DNA of 64,000 nucleotides from Flavobacterium sp. MC2016-06 (GTDB lineage Bacteria; Bacteroidota; Bacteroidia; Flavobacteriales; Flavobacteriaceae), in NCBI RefSeq assembly GCF_009711165.2, contig NZ_WMID02000021.1, forward strand, positions 1-64,000, read 5' to 3'. The notes below the pieces were generated by a model. That model was not told the origin of the DNA and searched no databases. It worked only from the letters and a program-made list of their open reading frames with translations. Position 1 is the first letter of the stretch, and each line of letters opens with the position of its first letter. The position numbers and the translations under genes were made by a program. Positions 61,954 to 64,000 of this stretch are shown one piece after another.

Positions 61954-62718
61954 ATGAGGCAAGATAAACAAGTTGGGTCTTTAGAAACTACTATTCAAAA
62001 AACCGTTGCAACGGTGCAATTTGGTCATCCGGCGAGTAATTCTTTTCCGCGTCATTTATTAGATCGACTTACGGCAGAACTTAATTATTTAAGCGCAAAT
62101 CCCGAAGTTTCGGTAATTGTTTTGCAAAGCGAAGGAGCACAAGTTTTTTGTTCCGGTGCTTCGTTTGATGAACTTTTAGAGGTTAAAAACATCGAGCAGG
62201 GCACAGAATTTTTCTCTGGTTTTGCCAATTTGATAAATGCCATGCGCACTTGTTCTAAAGTAATTATTGGACGTGTACAAGGTAAAACAGTTGGTGGAGG
62301 CGTTGGTATTATTGCAGCTTGCGATTATGCTTTTGGAACTCCAGAAAGTGCTGTAAAGCTTTCGGAATTGGCAATCGGAATTGGGCCGTTTGTAATTGAA
62401 CCTGCAGTTTCTCGTAAAATAGGAAAGATTGCTATGTCCGAAATGACTTTGGCAGCGCACGAATGGAAAACAGCAGATTGGGCTTTACAAAAAGGACTTT
62501 TTTCGGCTGTTTATTCGGCTAAAGAATTGGATTCTGCGGTTGCGTTTTTTGCTAAAAAGTTGAGTACTTACAATCCGGAAGCTTTGTCTGAGATGAAGAA
62601 AATTATTTGGGAAGGTACTGAAGATTGGGAATCGCTGCTTTTGGAACGTGCTAAAATTACGGGCAGATTGGTTTTGTCTGATTTTGCTAAAAATGCTTTG
62701 ATGCAGTTTAAGAAATAA
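61954..62718 (+). CDS. Enoyl-CoA hydratase/isomerase family protein
   Basis: A 254-residue crotonase-fold protein, starting at ATG 61954 (MRQDKQVGSLE); the frame is open upstream but gives a poor N-terminus. The oxyanion-hole segments FCSGASFDELL and GRVQGKTVGGGVGIIAACDYAF are present. LSELAIGIGP resembles methylglutaconyl-CoA hydratases of leucine breakdown, so that is a possible substrate. Confidence 0.88.
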   Translation: MRQDKQVGSLETTIQKTVATVQFGHPASNSFPRHLLDRLTAELNYLSANPEVSVIVLQSEGAQVFCSGASFDELLEVKNIEQGTEFFSGFANLINAMRTCSKVIIGRVQGKTVGGGVGIIAACDYAFGTPESAVKLSELAIGIGPFVIEPAVSRKIGKIAMSEMTLAAHEWKTADWALQKGLFSAVYSAKELDSAVAFFAKKLSTYNPEALSEMKKIIWEGTEDWESLLLERAKITGRLVLSDFAKNALMQFKK

Positions 62719-62739
62719 GATTTATGCGGTGAGATTTTT

Positions 62740-62878
62740 TTAACACATAGAAACATAGTTTTGATTGTGTTGAAAAAGGTGTTTCACTCAAAATAAATAC
62801 ACATAGAATACTTTGTTAAAAAGCGAGCTTTCTTATAGATTCTTGCCAAATATATTATTCGATGTTTCTATGTGTTAA
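62740..62878. repeat. Inverted repeat element
   Basis: Arms TTAACACATAGAAACA (62740-62755) and its complement (62863-62878) with a 107-bp AT-rich centre holding a further partial copy (CACATAGAATAC). Between the hydratase and small membrane gene. Confidence 0.8.
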
Positions 62879-62929
62879 GAAATAATACCACACTCAATTT
62901 TTTGTATAATTATTAAAACTAAAATAAAG

Positions 62930-63106
62930 ATGTATATTATTTCATTACTGCAAAAAGTAGATGTTGCAGAAAAAATAAAAACGGCTCCAGACAGCAGTTA
63001 TCAGATAGGAGTTTTGATCGGATCGTTTATTCCGTTCGTAGTTTTGATCGGAATTGCCTATTGGATGTATAACAGGGCTAAAAAAAGAGATGAAAACGGT
63101 TATTAA
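62930..63106 (+). CDS. Small single-helix membrane protein
   Basis: A 58-residue protein: a short amphipathic N-terminus, one membrane helix (VLIGSFIPFVVLIGIAYWMY) and a basic tail NRAKKRDENGY. It lies 31 bp upstream of queD and may be co-transcribed. Unknown function. Confidence 0.6.
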   Translation: MYIISLLQKVDVAEKIKTAPDSSYQIGVLIGSFIPFVVLIGIAYWMYNRAKKRDENGY

Positions 63107-63137
63107 TTTGTAAATTTGCAACCTAAAATTCAAATCG

Positions 63138-63590
63138 ATGAGTAATATCAGAATTACAAAACAATTTAGTTTCGAAACCGGGCATGCTTTATACGGTTAC
63201 GACGGAAAATGCAAGAATGTACACGGGCACAGTTATAAATTGTCGGTAACGGTAATTGGTTCGCCAATCACGGATCGGTCAAATGTAAAATTCGGAATGG
63301 TCATTGATTTTTCAGATCTAAAGAAAATTGTAAAAGAAGAAATCGTCGATCAGTTTGATCATGCGACTGTTTTTAACGAAACTACACCGCATATTGAATT
63401 GGCAAATGAATTGAAAAACCGCGGACATCACGTAATTTTAGTAGATTATCAGCCAACAAGCGAAAATATGGTGGTTGATTTTGCCGAAAGAATCGTAGCG
63501 CGTCTGCCTGCAGGAATTTCGCTTTTTTCTCTTAAACTTCAAGAAACAGAATCATCATTTGCAGAATGGTATGCTTTTGATAATTTATAA
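63138..63590 (+). CDS. queD: 6-carboxytetrahydropterin synthase
   Basis: A 150-residue enzyme of queuosine/7-deazaguanine synthesis that makes 6-carboxytetrahydropterin from dihydroneopterin triphosphate. Zinc ligands His16 (SFETGHAL), His29 and His31 (KNVHGHSYKL), catalytic Cys25, and FDHATVFNET and ETESSFAEW are present. Length is typical of the longer bacterial form. Confidence 0.92.
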   Translation: MSNIRITKQFSFETGHALYGYDGKCKNVHGHSYKLSVTVIGSPITDRSNVKFGMVIDFSDLKKIVKEEIVDQFDHATVFNETTPHIELANELKNRGHHVILVDYQPTSENMVVDFAERIVARLPAGISLFSLKLQETESSFAEWYAFDNL

Positions 63591-63650
63591 GAAATTCCAA
63601 TTTTAAGTTCTGTAACTCATAACTTATAACTCAAAACTCATAATTTTCTA

Positions 63651-64000
63651 ATGAAAAAAGTATATTTTGCTTCAGATCAACATTTTGGCGCGCCAACTCC
63701 AGAGTTGAGTTTTCCTCGTGAACAAAAATTTGTGGCTTGGTTAGATGAGGTAAAACAAGATGCCGAAGCTATTTTTTTATTAGGTGATTTATTTGATTTT
63801 TGGTTCGAATACAAAACCGTTGTGCCAAAAGGTTTCGTGCGTGTTTTGGGTAAACTAGCAGAAATTCGCGACAGCGGTATTCCAATTTATTTCTTTGTTG
63901 GAAATCACGATTTGTGGATGTCTGATTATTTTGAAACCGAATTGAATATTCCAGTTTATCATGATAATAAAGAATTTACTTTTAATGGAAAAACATTCCT
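63651..64000 (+). CDS. lpxH: UDP-2,3-diacylglucosamine diphosphatase, 5' part
   Basis: The first 116 residues of a metallophosphoesterase that makes lipid X in lipid A synthesis, cut by the window edge. Metal-binding motifs D9-x-H11 (ASDQHFGAP), GDLFDFWFEY and GNHDLWM are complete; the later histidines lie outside. The FDFWFEYKTVVPKG segment marks the LpxH group. Confidence 0.9.
   Translation, partial: MKKVYFASDQHFGAPTPELSFPREQKFVAWLDEVKQDAEAIFLLGDLFDFWFEYKTVVPKGFVRVLGKLAEIRDSGIPIYFFVGNHDLWMSDYFETELNIPVYHDNKEFTFNGKTF

Overview
The window is AT-rich, with very few recognisable Shine-Dalgarno sites. Several genes are preceded by the Bacteroidetes -33/-7 promoter (TTG, about 20 bp, TAnnTTTG), and there is a SusC/SusD pair, a di-heme type succinate dehydrogenase, a yceD-rpmF-fabH-accB-accC order and many palindromic intergenic repeats. 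Together these point to a Flavobacterium or a close relative. The identification comes from reading the sequence; no database search was run.

Layout. 1-8.8 kb is accessory: a 133-bp tandem palindromic repeat with two dispersed relatives, a lipoprotein, gene remnants, a GNAT acetyltransferase, an XRE regulator, an untracked 59-residue bacteriocin-like peptide gene opposite a membrane LytTR regulator, and unknown membrane proteins, including a paralogous pair at 6.1-8.8 kb. 8.9-14.1 kb is core metabolism (HMG-CoA synthase; sdhCAB). 14.1-28.2 kb is a catabolic locus: GH20 hexosaminidase, DeoR regulator, and a long leftward operon running susC, susD, gntP, ridA, kdgK, eda, D-threonine-aldolase-like PLP enzyme, M19 dipeptidase. 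28.4-35.2 kb holds an omega-amidase-like hydrolase, a Coa1-like protein, an Ig-like lipoprotein, two overlapping unknown exported proteins and methylmalonyl-CoA epimerase. 35.4-40.2 kb, next to a CAT-anticodon tRNA, is a restriction-modification island (two candidate nucleases, Vsr, C5 methyltransferase, with a serine hydrolase in between). 40.8-46.8 kb has a small sorting-signal protein, ribE, pdxA and the yceD-rpmF-fabH-accB-accC cluster. 47.1-52.7 kb has five tandem PepSY-like periplasmic proteins, an NtrC-type regulator and a hybrid histidine kinase. 52.9-64 kb has an S9 peptidase, a tightly packed FAD oxidoreductase-mtgA-lpxR-like unit, PIN-like and YegP-like proteins, a second XRE paralogue, tRNA-Ala(GGC), an enoyl-CoA hydratase homologue, queD and the start of lpxH.

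Most interesting reading. The 14-28 kb locus fits a non-phosphorylated route for a 2-amino-2-deoxy-aldonate such as D-glucosaminate: GntP uptake, PLP-dependent dehydration, RidA clearance of the imine, KDG kinase, KDPG aldolase. A 17-bp palindrome, TTGCA-N7-TGCAA, lies 20 bp upstream of the -7 box of both the GH20 gene and susC, tying the two transcription units into one likely regulon with the DeoR protein. Second, the five-gene PepSY-like array sits beside an NtrC-type regulator and carries a candidate upstream activator site and a weak sigma-54-like promoter. Third is the small double-glycine-type leader peptide gene at 2898-3077.
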